A stretch of DNA of 64,000 nucleotides from positions 369,205-433,204 of the forward strand of contig BDDD01000273.1 of NCBI GenBank assembly GCA_001972305.1, in the 5' to 3' direction. The stretch comes from Cephalotus follicularis. Lineage: Eukaryota; Streptophyta; Magnoliopsida; Oxalidales; Cephalotaceae. The position numbers and the translations under genes were made by a program. The notes under the pieces are model-generated. The model had not been told where the DNA came from. It searched no databases and saw only the letters and a list, made by a program, of their open reading frames with translations. Below, piece after piece: positions 32,445 through 43,204 of the stretch. How positions within the stretch are numbered: the stretch's first letter is position 1; the number at the start of each line of letters is the position of its first letter.

Positions 32445-32723
32445 TTAGGGACCTGGTCTAGTCCGCTTATTTTGTTGAGTTAGAACACACAACTGCCGCA
32501 ATTCCTCTAAGTGAGCTGTATTAGCAGCTATCTGTTGCTGGAAATATTCAGCAATGCGATCCGTGTATGACCACTTCATATCTTGCAGATGAATCATGCA
32601 AGCAGCTATCTGCTGTTGGAAATATTCATTTATGCGGTCCTCAGGATTTCTTCCTTTATTCACATTTTGGGGAATGTTATCCGCAATGGTTCGCAACCTC
32701 AAATGTCTTCCCCTTCCGTCCAT
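32445..32723 (-). pseudogene. F gag N-terminus with duplicated helix
   Basis: Starts at MDGRGRHLRLRTIADNIPQN about 90 bases inside the expected leader. A segment with INEYFQQQIAACMIHLQDMK is repeated as IAEYFQQQIAANTAHLEELR. The capsid core found in B, D and E (NPPSFRGEL onward) is not present. Together with the four knuckles this makes F's gag the most rearranged one here. Confidence 0.75.
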
Positions 32724-32821
32724 TCTGTCTCCTATAAGGAATGATATAAAGAATCATCAGGAAACGTTCATTAATTGCCGAGAAACTTATCCAAGCTAAG
32801 CATATATGGAATATGCATATA

Positions 32822-34100
32822 TATACATTTTCGTACAAAACGATTATAATAATCATACAAGCCTTTCAAAATGGATAACACTTTTAGAAAGCAACCATAA
32901 TGCAAATCACAGTGACAATGCAAACATATGCTCAGAATGCATCTAGGTTCGTTCCTAGAGTCGTTTCGGGTCTAACGGGTCCCCTTCGAGTGAAATTCTA
33001 CTGATCAGGGAAAAGGCGTCGATGTCAATCCTTAAGGCATCGACGTCTTTATCTTACCAGAGAGTATCAATACGCGAGTCTTGGTTTGGGAGGGTGAAAT
33101 CCGACCTATTAATCCCTCATGAAATCGAATATCACTCTCTAAACGTGTAAGGAATGCTACTGGTTAACAGCAACATATCTAGAACATCAAATCGAAATCA
33201 AACAGGTGATCCCAAGTGGCTTAAATGGCCATCTGAAATGAACACTGCAGTTCAACGATTTTTCCAGAAAAGGCGTCGATGACAATCAAAAGACATCGAT
33301 GTCTTTCACATATTCATACGAAGGCATCGACGTCTTTACATAGGCGTCGATGTCTTCACAACCCAGAACGTCATTTCCACAATTTAACATACCAAGCCAT
33401 TAACAGATCCATACTTTATACAACAGATTCACGTATTCATGTAAACGTACATGCATGATCAACTCAGTGTATCATAGTAACACTACAACAAGTCCAGAGT
33501 CTCAATTCAATCATTACCATGCAATTCACCATGCTATTTATTAACTTAGAACTCAAAATGCATATATAAATCCATCACTTTCCCCTACCTTATTGTTCCA
33601 AGTTAGGAACTGGAAAGTCCACCTCTTTAAGTTCCCAAGTTCTGGCTACCAGCAGCTCCAAGGTCCCTAAGCAACTGCTACCCACGAGCTCCAATCTCAA
33701 GCTCCAAGCAAACTCAAAAATGGTGACTCTCACACTCACTGTTTCTCCCCTCTCTTTCTTCTGGTGTTTTAAAACAAGAGAGATAAGTGGGGAGGGTTGT
33801 TCTTATGCAGATGGATCCTTCCTAACCTCCTTCTTCTTCCGTTTAAGAGGCCCCCTCGTGCTCTCTCCCACTTTCCAGGTTTTCTGAATTCCCTTTTTGT
33901 TTTCTAATCTCCCTTTTTGCAGGTTGCATGTTAGGCTGCATATTCCTTGTATGATCCAGGTGATGGGCATGTTTTAGTATTCCTGGCAATACACCGACAT
34001 GCTCAACACGTCATAAAGCACTTGAAAAGGCATCAAGTAAAGCCTCCAAACAAATCACCTTGCATGTTACTCTGCCAGCGAAAAAGCTCGACAGACGTTC
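32822..34100 (-). repeat. F 5' LTR, first segment
   Basis: Homologous to B LTR from about 5030 onward and to E LTR; the promoter-distal part and the primer site are missing. Words at 33012-33362. The segment 33560-33830 (pyrimidine-rich, TTTGCAGGTTGCATG near 33914) matches E and the shared LTR. Cut by H at 34100. Confidence 0.78.
34096..34100. repeat. Target site duplication of H (left)
   Basis: CGTTC before TGTAAGGACCC; repeated at 35427-35431. Confidence 0.88.
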
Positions 34101-35426
34101 TGTAAGGACCCAAATTTCCATGTAAGATGTTAATTATATTTTCTATTTTATATTTTGGCAGATAGTTTAAGGGACCCGTAGTATGACCCTACGCTCGGGG
34201 AGTACGGGGGTTCCGCTCATAATGTGCCATCTCTCTATTTATTTGGGGACACGTGGCAGGCCAGGGGAGAATGTTAAAAGGTATTATCTGGGGATCCAAC
34301 AAGTGCAACACTTGGATTGGTTAAAATTAAGTCACATGGGCTGCCAAGATAAGAGATTGAAAGTGTGAGAGAGAGGAAGAAAACTTACCCAAGAAGCCAT
34401 CTCTCTATTTAATAGCAAAGGGTGATGAACTCAGTCATTTTGAGCTGAGAAAGAGAGTAATCCTGCAGAATGTGAAGTGTAAAACTTGTAGAAAGCAAAA
34501 GAGAAAGGAATTATAAAGCTAAGGTAAGGAAATTCTTTACCCATTCTTTACAAACATCCCCTGTTTTGACAGCAGCTTCTTTTATTGATAACTTCTTCAA
34601 TTCTCAATGGATTTTCGAATGGTTGGATGTTATGGAAACTTTAGAATGTCCTCTTTAACTGTTATTCTTTGGGTGTTTCACGATTCTATCGTTTTCTTGA
34701 TGTAATTCCAAGTTTAAAATTTCTGTTCAGGCACTGTTTTATTCCAGATTATGCAGTAGTTTAATTAAATCATATCTCACTCGTTTCTTGATGAAAAATT
34801 AAATGGATGGATGTTTTGAAAACTTTCAGATGTCCTCTTTAACTTTCATGTTTTATTCATCTCGAAATTATGTCTAATTCTTGATGAGAATCAAGGATAC
34901 ATTTTACTGGTCAGGCCCTGTTTCCTTAAGAAATCAGCCACTTTCAAAAATTCGTAGAGGATTCAATTCTCAATCAATTGCTGTGATTTTGAGTTTTCTA
35001 AACTCATAATGATGTCTACTTTAATGTTCATGTTTTAAGTTTTTACTGAAAATGCCTAATTCTATATGAATTACTAGCTTCCGCAAAGTGATGCAAAACG
35101 GATTTCTTTATGAATCATTTGAGTCAATACTCAAATGAAGAGAAAAGTTTACGAAATGTAAAGGAAATGTTATGAAATGATTTTTATGAATACTTTGAGC
35201 TGATCACTCAAAGTATATGATTATGGTTAAGACACCTTCATGTGGAATGATTATGTATAAAGTTTGAAATTTAAGGTTATGTACGATTTTGCAAGAAGTG
35301 AATTTATGATGTTATGTACTTTTAGAAAAGAGTACCAAAGGATGTAACGTTTCACACCCAACGTAGCGCAACCGATCTTCGGAGTTCGCTTTGAGCATAA
35401 GGTGGACTCGGGTCGGGGTCGCTACA
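34101..35426 (+). mobile_element. H: solo LTR (1326 bases)
   Basis: TGTAAGGACCC to GGGTCGCTACA, flanked by CGTTC on both sides, with no interior, primer site or purine tract. A solo LTR left by recombination between the LTRs of an element. A TATA-like TATTTAATAG is at 34406-34415. Its start is repeated at 42728-42850 and its end (reverse strand) at 62559-62640, so this is a separate LTR family with several relics here. It lies inside F's LTR and is younger than F. No coding sequence. Confidence 0.88.
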
Positions 35427-35431
35427 CGTTC
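35427..35431. repeat. Target site duplication of H (right)
   Basis: CGTTC after GGGTCGCTACA; pairs with 34096-34100. Confidence 0.88.
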
Positions 35432-35740
35432 TTACAAAGGCGTCGACGTCTTTCCTTAGACGTCGATGTCTTGTCCATTTTTGTAAGAAGGTGTCGATGC
35501 CTTCTCTCAATGTCTACGCGCATGCCTATGCACTCACATGTACCCTGGTTCCCAAAGACGTCGATGTCTTTGTCCCAAAACAGCGTCGTTTGAGTTTTGA
35601 CATACACACTTCCTTCCTAAATAAATATTTAGGGTTTAGGGACCTCTTTTGAGTTTGAAACTTCAACATTCTCACTAAATCAAGTTCTAGCTTACATCAT
35701 AAATTGAAATATTACATTCAGGAAAATACCGGGCGTTACA
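35432..35740 (-). repeat. F 5' LTR, second segment
   Basis: Continues F's LTR after H and ends at GGGCGTTACA. Words at 35437-35570. Confidence 0.82.
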
Positions 35741-35915
35741 CTTTGTCCCAAAACAGCGCCATTTCAAGATTTGATACTCACATTCCATTTCAAAAACCAT
35801 AACTAGGGTTTGTAAGCATCTTTTGAGTTTGAAACTTCAACATTCACATTAAATCAAGTTTAATGATTACATCATCAATCGAAATATTACATTCAGGAAA
35901 ATACCGGGCGTTATA
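35741..35915 (-). repeat. End fragment of another E-type LTR
   Basis: Starts CTTTGTCCC and ends GGGCGTTATA, matching the last 175 bases of E's LTR (24732-24906). It is likely the host LTR into which the E/F block went; the other half would lie left of the N. Confidence 0.7.
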
Positions 35916-37014
35916 GTGTTGTAAGTATTTATACTTTTAAACATTTTGGAAACGAACTGCAATGTTTTGAACGGGATGTTTTGATCAAGTATTTATTTTA
36001 TAAATTACTTGAGTGGTATTGTGTGTGCTGTGATTGCACTGTTATCATGACTGTGTTGAGTGTTGGTACTTAGCCGCCATGCTAGTATCGTTTACCGTGT
36101 ATTGATTATTGTTACTTAGCCGCCGTACTAGTAACGTGGATGTTATTGTATTGATTGTGATTGAGTGTTGTCGCTAGCGGGGTAATGTTGGTACTTAGAC
36201 GTCGTGCTAGTATCGTGAGTGTTGCCGTTAGCGGGGAAGTGTTGGTACTTGCCGCCGTGCTTGTATCGTAGTGTGTTCCGAGTGTTGTCCACGCTGTCGT
36301 GCCTGTGACAGGAACAATTGTTTGTGTTGAGTGTATTGATTGTCTGCTATGACATGCCTGATTGAGTATAGTGTTGTCCTTTGGGACGTGATGGATCGTT
36401 ACTGTGGAGTGATGGGTCCTTAGAGACCTGAGACTTTGTGGCTACTTGTGCTGTTGTGCTATTGTGAACCGTGTACTGGGTTGATGTGTCCTAGTGACAT
36501 CGTGGGCTGTGCCCTTGCGGTCGTGGCATGTATATATATATATGTATGCATCGAGATATAGTATGTACTGCATCATTGTGCATTCATGTCATGACATGTT
36601 TTATACTTGACCCTGGATCGCTTTTCTGGCTTTGCCGAGTGAGGACAAAGACTAACCCCCTACAACTTCAGTGTGTTTCAGGTTGGTGCAGCCGTTGGTT
36701 ACCGTTGGGCTCCGAGGAGCAAAGTGAAGTTTTATGCTGTTACTTTGAGAAATGTTGATGGATCATTATAATAAATAAATGGTTGTAATAATGAATATGT
36801 TCACGCTCCGTTTGAGGGCGGTTAACTGTGATGATGTTTACTGTTGTAACATGTAGTATGGGATGCATGTTGCGTTATGTTACGGCTTATATTTTATGCT
36901 TCCGCAGGTTGTTAATGGATATGGAAAGTTTTAAATTTAGGGTATTTTTGTAAAAGCCAGATTTATATGTTAATTGCCACCACTTTATATGTTGTTGAGA
37001 AACGGGGTGTGACA
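35916..37014 (+). repeat. D 3' LTR, second part
   Basis: The last part, from 36530, matches 20585-21068 of D's 5' LTR closely. It also holds about 500 bases (36000-36500) not present in the 5' copy, with repeated GCCGCCGTGCTAGTA-like units. Ends at GGTGTGACA and the duplication ATATT. Confidence 0.82.
36065..36260. repeat. Repeated CTTAGCCGCCGTGCTAGT units
   Basis: Four to five irregular units with a short hairpin (TAGC/GCTA), spaced by 40-70 bases. They are the opposite-strand cognates of the minisatellite at 28536-28670. Confidence 0.65.
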
Positions 37015-37019
37015 ATATT
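37015..37019. repeat. Target site duplication of D (right)
   Basis: ATATT after GGTGTGACA; pairs with 18646-18650. Confidence 0.85.
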
Positions 37020-37410
37020 CGTCTGTCAACATCAAATACTTAATTTAATCTCCCTAACGTATCGTTTTTTTAATATCAAAACTCGTCATCACTTCAACGA
37101 ATCAACTTAAGCTATATTCTCTTTCTTACATCTCCACAAGGCCATACACTCTGGTGTCTCTAGACACACTCCAGAATTTGTCTAACCCTTTGCTAACGGT
37201 CTGTCACGGTCAATAATTTATCACTATCATATTTGCAGAAACACATGTAAGAACCTCAAAACATTTTCTCTGATACATTATAGATATTCTAGTTCATACC
37301 TCATATCTTGTGGGCTCATATCATTTAGAATAATTAGGTTATGGACTCTTAATACTCTAGTTCAGACACATAATCAATAAAAATAATAATCTTTACGTTT
37401 TTTTTTTACC
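37020..37410. other. Unassigned stretch before element G
   Basis: AT-rich, with a T9 run near 37400. No ORF or repeat that I recognise. It joins 18474-18650 once D is removed, and is probably worn element sequence. Confidence 0.35.
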
Positions 37411-37443
37411 GTACCTTCTACCACGTCAGGAGCTATTGCGGCA

Positions 37444-38836
37444 TCATCTTGGGTCATTGCATAACTCTGGGGGTCGCCAAAGATCTACTCGGCTGCCGAC
37501 GCTGCCAGCTCTTGATGTACTAACCTGTTGTGCCGCAGTTCCGCTCCTCGGCATGCCTGTCTGTTGCTCCACACGAACTGTCCCTCTACCCGCAGGCTGT
37601 CTATCCATATGAACTGGTTCCGATGCCGCCACCATACTCTGTGGTGCAAGTTGCGGATAATCTCTTCTAACATGCCCGGGTTGACCACATCTATAGGATC
37701 CTGGTATCCCAAAACAACACTCCCCATAATGAAGACGACCACACCTTTTCCATTGGGGTAGCTGTAAGGAAACTGCTACACTCTGAATACGTGTTGGCCT
37801 ACCATCCCGATAATACTCCTCTCGCCTACCACTGATAACGAAGGACTGCGTCCGCTGCTGGGAGACCGCCCTCTACCCCTTAGACCTAATTGGTCTATGG
37901 CTCTCCTCACTAGCCGATTCACTAGAAAACGGGGGTCCCCGTCGTCTCTGTCCCCCGAAGGAACTCTCTCCCTGCTCAAATCGTGATGCAGGTCGTTTCC
38001 GACCCTGATCCTGCCGAAGTCTCTGATCAGCTATCCCCAACTCTATCCTCTTGGTAGCCTCTACCAAGTCACCAAAGTGTCCACTGGGTGACTGCTGCTG
38101 GAATCTGAATTTCTGGTCTCAAACCCTCCAAATATTTTTGGCACCGCTCGGCCTGGTCAGCTACCACGGCAGGAGCATAGTGGGGAAGCTCAATAAATTT
38201 GAACTCATAATGTGCCACTGACATATTACCCTGGCGTAGCTGAAGAAATTCTCTTCTCTTCTCTTGAATATATGTGGGAGGAAAGAAATACTGACGAAAC
38301 TCTCGTCGAAACATCTCCCAGGTGATGTCTACTGGATTTTCATATCATGCCCTGAGGGTTTCCCACCAGCGATGGGCTCCTTTCTTCAAAAAGAAGGATG
38401 CATGCCAAACCCTAGTATTATCGGCAATCTCAATATGTTCAAATACTCATTCCATGTCATTCAACCATGCATCTGTGTCTGCAGGATCACCTGTCCCTTC
38501 AAAAGTTATAGCCCCCAAGCGCCGCATACGCTCTATCGGTAAAGGCTGAGATCTGGTAGTCCCCAAAGTCTGAGCTAATAATTTAACTACCTGCATCAAC
38601 TCTGTCTGAGAACCTACAGCTACTTGAGGAGGTGGTGATATACGAGTAGCAGACTGCGCTGCTGGAATATTGTCAGCTACCACCGACTAAGCCTCCTGTC
38701 TCTGTATTCCAGGGTCTGCCTGCCTCTCAGGCTCCCTAGGAGGTATACCCTGATCCACGCGTGGCTGGGAGGCTATTCTACCTCCTCCTTGGCCACGTAC
38801 TCTACCACGACCACGGCCACGACCACGAGGCACCAT
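37444..38836 (-). pseudogene. G gag
   Basis: Starts at MVPRGRGRGRGRVRGQGGGR (38836), preferred to an upstream methionine because an RG-rich start is usual. Then PIERMRRLGAITFEGTGDPA with DAWLNDMERVF, a retrotransposon gag core (MFRREFRQYFFPPTYIQEKR, FLQLRQGNMSVAHYEFKF, KYLEGLRPEIQ). At about 37650-37740 two knuckle-like motifs appear (CGRLHYGECC and CGQPGHVRRDYP). It would form the particle. The sequence is from a different Gypsy branch than B gag. Broken in several places. Confidence 0.82.
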
Positions 38837-38928
38837 ATCCTTCACATGCAATAACAATATATCACTATTCATTATATAATCTATATGCAATGCATTCTAT
38901 GCATAACCCCAAAGAATCCCAAACCTAC

Positions 38929-38939
38929 GCTCTGATACC
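38929..38939 (-). promoter_or_regulatory. G primer-binding site
   Basis: The minus strand reads GGTATCAGAGC, five bases from the LTR edge TGACACGACCC; initiator tRNA-Met type. Confidence 0.78.
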
Positions 38940-38944
38940 GAAAC

Positions 38945-41900
38945 TGACACGACCCATCCCGCAGACCATAACACTTACCGACGGGCCGTGCCCTGCTAAA
39001 GACTAACTACTCACAACACAACCTAACGTTTTATCCTTATCACATAACATGTGAACAAAGCTTTTATAACCTAGCACCCACCAATTTATTTCATTCTTGA
39101 CCTCCTTAGCCCTCTTATTACCATTTCAAATAAAGATCCATAACAATTATCTAATTTATTTGTCCATTAAATAGGGTGGAAATCCTGCAGAGAAACTGCA
39201 AGAGTTCCCCCTAAAAATGGACATTTCCCAAAATTTTCACCTATATAAAATCATAGTTTATAATATCCCCACTCCCGAAGGAGGAATCAACAATTTATTC
39301 TAATTCTATTCTATCACAGGATCATAACAATCATGCTTGTCTCATTATATTCACTATACGATCATAACTTATTAAATGAATCAACAAATTAATATATATT
39401 GACTATTAGATATACACATAGCCAAAATATCCCAAATGCCCCAATGTATGCATGTGAGGTTGGCCATAACTGCCAACGTGAGGTGCCTGACTCTCGTGGT
39501 CTACCTTAACTACTCCAACAGCTACTGTACTAGTGGATCAGATAGATTATCCTTTGCTCTTTCAACTGCAAAATAAACTGGAAGGGGGTTAGTCCAAATG
39601 ACTAAGTGAGTTGGGACAAGCCATTCCCTGATACATCCATCCAAGACAGGATGTGTTGAATAACAACGATATAACAAGATGAAGAATATATAGAACAATA
39701 AATAGAGTGAATTAAAGAATATCAACAAGACTCAAATAAAAAGAAACTCATAACTCAAAATGAAAGTATACTGAACATACCTCAAAACTTAAGCTGGTAC
39801 TCCACGAGTACAAAAGAATCACAATAAAATTAGAGTGCAATTCAAATATCCAGAATTATGAATACGATCAGAAATCAGAAAATAAGAAATGTGTCCATAT
39901 AATATAATATCTGAAATAATGGCTCATCTATACTGTCTGGAATATTGATACAACAATGTTGTCTGAAATACTGGATCTACTGTGCTATATGGGATGCTGA
40001 ATGCTGGTACAGCTATGCTATCATCAACATATATCCGTCAATTCCATATTTTCGTCAATTCCATATTTTCGTCAATTCCATTTGGCCATATCTAATGGCA
40101 ATACTGCATCTGGCTGCAGCAATAGTATCTGATCCATAGGCTACAGGACTGTACATATCCCTCATACACCGGTGCAGAGTGCGTAAGGATAAATCTGGTG
40201 CACGAATGGGTGCATAATATCTGAATCCGGTGCACAATATCTAGTGCACAATATCTGGTACACCATCACTGGTGCACAATATCTGGTACACCATAATTGG
40301 TGCACAAAATCTGAAACTGGGTCCAAGGGGTAGGCGACAGAGCAGCTCTGCTGCACTCACACTCATCGTACCATCATAGACAATAGTATGCTGCAGGTCC
40401 AGGTATGGAACCCGGGGGCAGATCCCACATAACACCCCATCATAGACCAATGGGCCTGCTAAGGAGAATTGAGCGTCGAATATACACCTCACCCTGGACC
40501 GATATCATATATGACATATCACTGGTACCAGCATCAGAGTACAAATACGATATCACAAAAACAATGATACATAATATAGGAAGGCATTCTAGTCACCCAT
40601 AATCTGTGTCATCCATATATACTCATGAATAACTTTCTAAACAATGAACATACTCAACATAAGACTTGGGATCTCAAGTCCCGCTCAAGAAATCAATAAC
40701 TCTATATAATTCAAGAAATATGTTTAACAAAGGACATACAGGCATACAAATCCCGACCGAATCATAATATAAAACAAACAACAGGGCACATGCAATAAAC
40801 AAGAATCTCAAAGTAAAACAAAGTAAGGGGATGTCCCACTCACTGATTTACTAAACTCAGCTAGCGCTGACTATCCCCGTGATGCTCCGGATCGGATACA
40901 GGATTCTCGTCTACAATAGCATAATATAGATATCTCATTAATTACATATCCTACGCTTACACATATAGAATGCATGAAATGTACGTATGAGCTGCTATAA
41001 ACATTAATATGTTGTATCGAAATGAAACTTTTTAGATCATAATTAAAAGATCATAGTAGTATGTCATTCGAAAATCAAGGGAAACCGACAAGCTCAACTT
41101 TAGTCTCCTTTGTAAAGTCATTGCTAAACGAGTTTTCCACAAAAACAAAAGTTAACACCCTTTTACCATTTTTAAAGATCCAATGGAATTAAAACTTTGT
41201 TAAAGGTGTTTATTACAACGCAAGAGTCTACCACTGAAAAATAAAGTCAAACTGATGACCGGAGCTATGAGCTACTTTGAAAAACTAAGGTTTCAACTAT
41301 TTTTCGGTAAAAACTACAAAAAATGGGGCCTTTTGGCCAAAACCATATCCGCTTGATACCAAACTTTCAGGAATGTGTTTAAACATATCTAAGAGTGTAC
41401 CACTCAAAAATCAATTCAAACGGATAAGCAGAGCTACATGCTCCTTTGTAAAACCACTGTTTCAAAACGATTTTAGCGTAACTTCGCACTTTTCAGTCCA
41501 AACCAAGTCTGTTTAGTACAAAACTTTACAGGTAATATTTAAACCTATTCTAAGGTCTACCATTAAAATTTCAAGTGAATCGGACGACTCTAGGTCCCAA
41601 AAGTGACTAAAACGTCATTACGGCATCATGACGGCTATAGATGCCGTTATCAACCAATAACTCAATCTAATACATTCACTCAAGTAAACCATCATTCAGT
41701 ATACAATTACACCATAAATCTGAATTTTTAGGGAAACAAAAGGTGATGATTTCTTATGAAAAATACTTCAATTCAAGCGTAGAAACATCCTACGTGCAAT
41801 TTCCATCCATTATCTTCCTCCAACCCGAAACTAGGAGGAGTAAAAGGAAGACTAAACCTTGCAAACCTACATCAATCTCTATCACACTTTTCTCCATAAT

Positions 41901-42727
41901 TCATAACAAATCAACTCCTTCCTTAACATTCATAAAATCTGAAAATTTAAGGAAGGTAGAGATAAGTTCAAATCCTACAATAAAGCTTCATTTCTATCAT
42001 AACCATGTCTATAATTCATTTAGAAATAAATTCCTCCCTGAAATTCCCTAAACCAGAAAATTTAAAGGAATGGAGATAGTGATAAATCTTTATTAATATG
42101 CATCAATTCTAACACAATTACAACATAATTCCATATAGAAAATAAATTTCTCCTTCATAAGCAATAAACCCGAAATTAATTGATAAAACACCAACATGTT
42201 AACTAAATTTTTAACAAGAAGGAGATGATATTTACCTAAATCACTTGAAGAATGGAAGAAGAATCAATCTCTAGCTTGTTCCTTGAAGAAATGAAGAAGA
42301 CAGTGAAGGTTGCAGGAGGTGTAGGTGTCGGGGTAGCAAGGAGAATGAGTAAAATGTCGTTGTCTTCTAAGTAGGATTTAATAAGTTGTCAAGTATAGAA
42401 AACTCTTTGAGAACAATGGAGAAAAAAATGAGGAGAAGGCATCAGTGGCTTGGAGAATGAAGTTGCCGTTTCTTTAGCTCCGTTTGTAAGCCTTGGAAAT
42501 GCGTAGAAGGTTTGAGAATAAGGAGAACACTGGGCCGGCAATGAAGGAGAAGAAATGAAACAATTTTTGGGTCCTTCTCAAGTAAAAAGTCGGTTGCATA
42601 AGGAAGGAGTAATCTTGTGTTGTCTGGGCCGAAATTTAACTTACAATTAAATGTTCTTGGGCCTTAATACATTAAAATTTCGGCTGGCTTAAGGGTCAAG
42701 GCATTTGGGATATAATCCAAAGTTAAA
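38945..42727 (-). repeat. G 5' LTR (about 3.8 kb)
   Basis: Starts (plus view) at TGACACGACCC. Contains the conserved hairpin TTAGTC/GACTAA at 39589-39605, a short TGCAG/CTGCA hairpin near 39190, a few units of the 26-base repeat near 39930-40020, and irregular repeats of CACAATATCTGGTGCACC type at 40190-40310. The part 40740-41640 matches M at 53230-54120. The right edge is where the H-like fragment begins. The small ORFs are not conserved between copies. Confidence 0.78.
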
Positions 42728-43204
42728 TGTAAGGATCCATATTTCCATGTAAGATATTAATTATGGAAACGATTTCTTTTGTGTTTTGGCAGATATTTCA
42801 GGGGACCCGTAGTATGACCCTACGCTCGGGGAGTACGGGGGTTCCGCTCCCCGGTTCAGGGGGCAGCGCCCCTAGAAGAAATTTTTTTTTAGCTATGAGA
42901 TGAGAAGGAAAACTGTCTAAAGCGCCGACAGTCCCACTTAAAGCGCCGACGCTTTGGTAGTGACGGTCGACGCCTAGAAGCCTTCTATCTGCGTTTTAAA
43001 CCAGTGCAAGCAGTCGACGCTTAGGGCTAAAGAGTCGACGCTTTGGGTAACGGTCGATGCTTTGAAGTAAATGTCGACGCTTTAGGGTCTGGTAGGTCTG
43101 TTGACGTTGACGTTGACGTTGACGCTGACGAAGACTTGAAAGCGTCGACGCTTTGTAAGAAAGCGTCAGCGCTTTAGTCGGGATTGAGGTGAAAAATTCG
43201 GGAC
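42728..43204 (+). repeat. H-like LTR fragment with GCGTCGACGCTT words
   Basis: TGTAAGGATCCA start and the following 120 bases match H at 34101-34220 (for example GTATGACCCTACGCTCGGGG). At 42918-43175 there are about nine words of the GCGTCGACGCTT type. The end is missing; it runs directly into K3. Confidence 0.7.
43098..43130. repeat. Short (GTTGAC)n microsatellite
   Basis: About five copies of a six-base unit, TTGACG, lying inside the word cluster and differing from the word core by single bases. Confidence 0.75.

Larger units (their letters stand above)
29330..35740 (-). mobile_element. Element F: Gypsy (Tekay/Del-like) with pol, rearranged gag, outer LTR split by H
   Basis: Minus strand. 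Seen: purine tract at 29330-29345, pol with chromodomain-like tail, integrase, RNase H and reverse transcriptase, a gag with four zinc knuckles but no capsid core, and an outer (5') LTR at about 32822-34100 and 35432-35740. The primer site is not present. The outer LTR is followed by a second LTR end (35741-35915) that starts with CTTTG, the same bases found at that place in related LTRs, so F or the E/F block probably sits in another E-type LTR. Broken in many places. Confidence 0.78.
18651..37014 (+). mobile_element. Element D: Gypsy TR-GAG-type element, 3' LTR split by E/F block
   Basis: A plus-strand element with a 5' LTR (18651-21068), primer site, gag, purine tract, and 3' LTR (22749-23921 continuing at 35916-37014). 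The identical duplication ATATT at 18646-18650 and 37015-37019 shows both ends belong together. The interior is only 1680 bases and lacks pol, the same layout as B. The LTRs differ by about 3 percent over the first 500 bases by eye, so on the order of one million years at the grass rate. The gag has one or two breaks. The E/F block in the 3' LTR is younger still, unless the N at 23922 hides a false join. Confidence 0.83.
37411..42727 (-). mobile_element. Element G: Gypsy element of a second family, gag and 5' LTR only
   Basis: Minus strand: LTR (42727 down to 38945), primer site (38929-38939), gag (about 38836 to 37444), then it stops near 37411 without pol or 3' LTR. Gag and LTR differ from the B/D/E group. 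The LTR (3.8 kb) is related to those of M, N and K. Broken fossil. Confidence 0.8.

Noticed and set aside
37020-37410. Host intergenic sequence
   Set aside because: Too short and AT-rich to say; it is more likely worn element sequence, so it is left unassigned.
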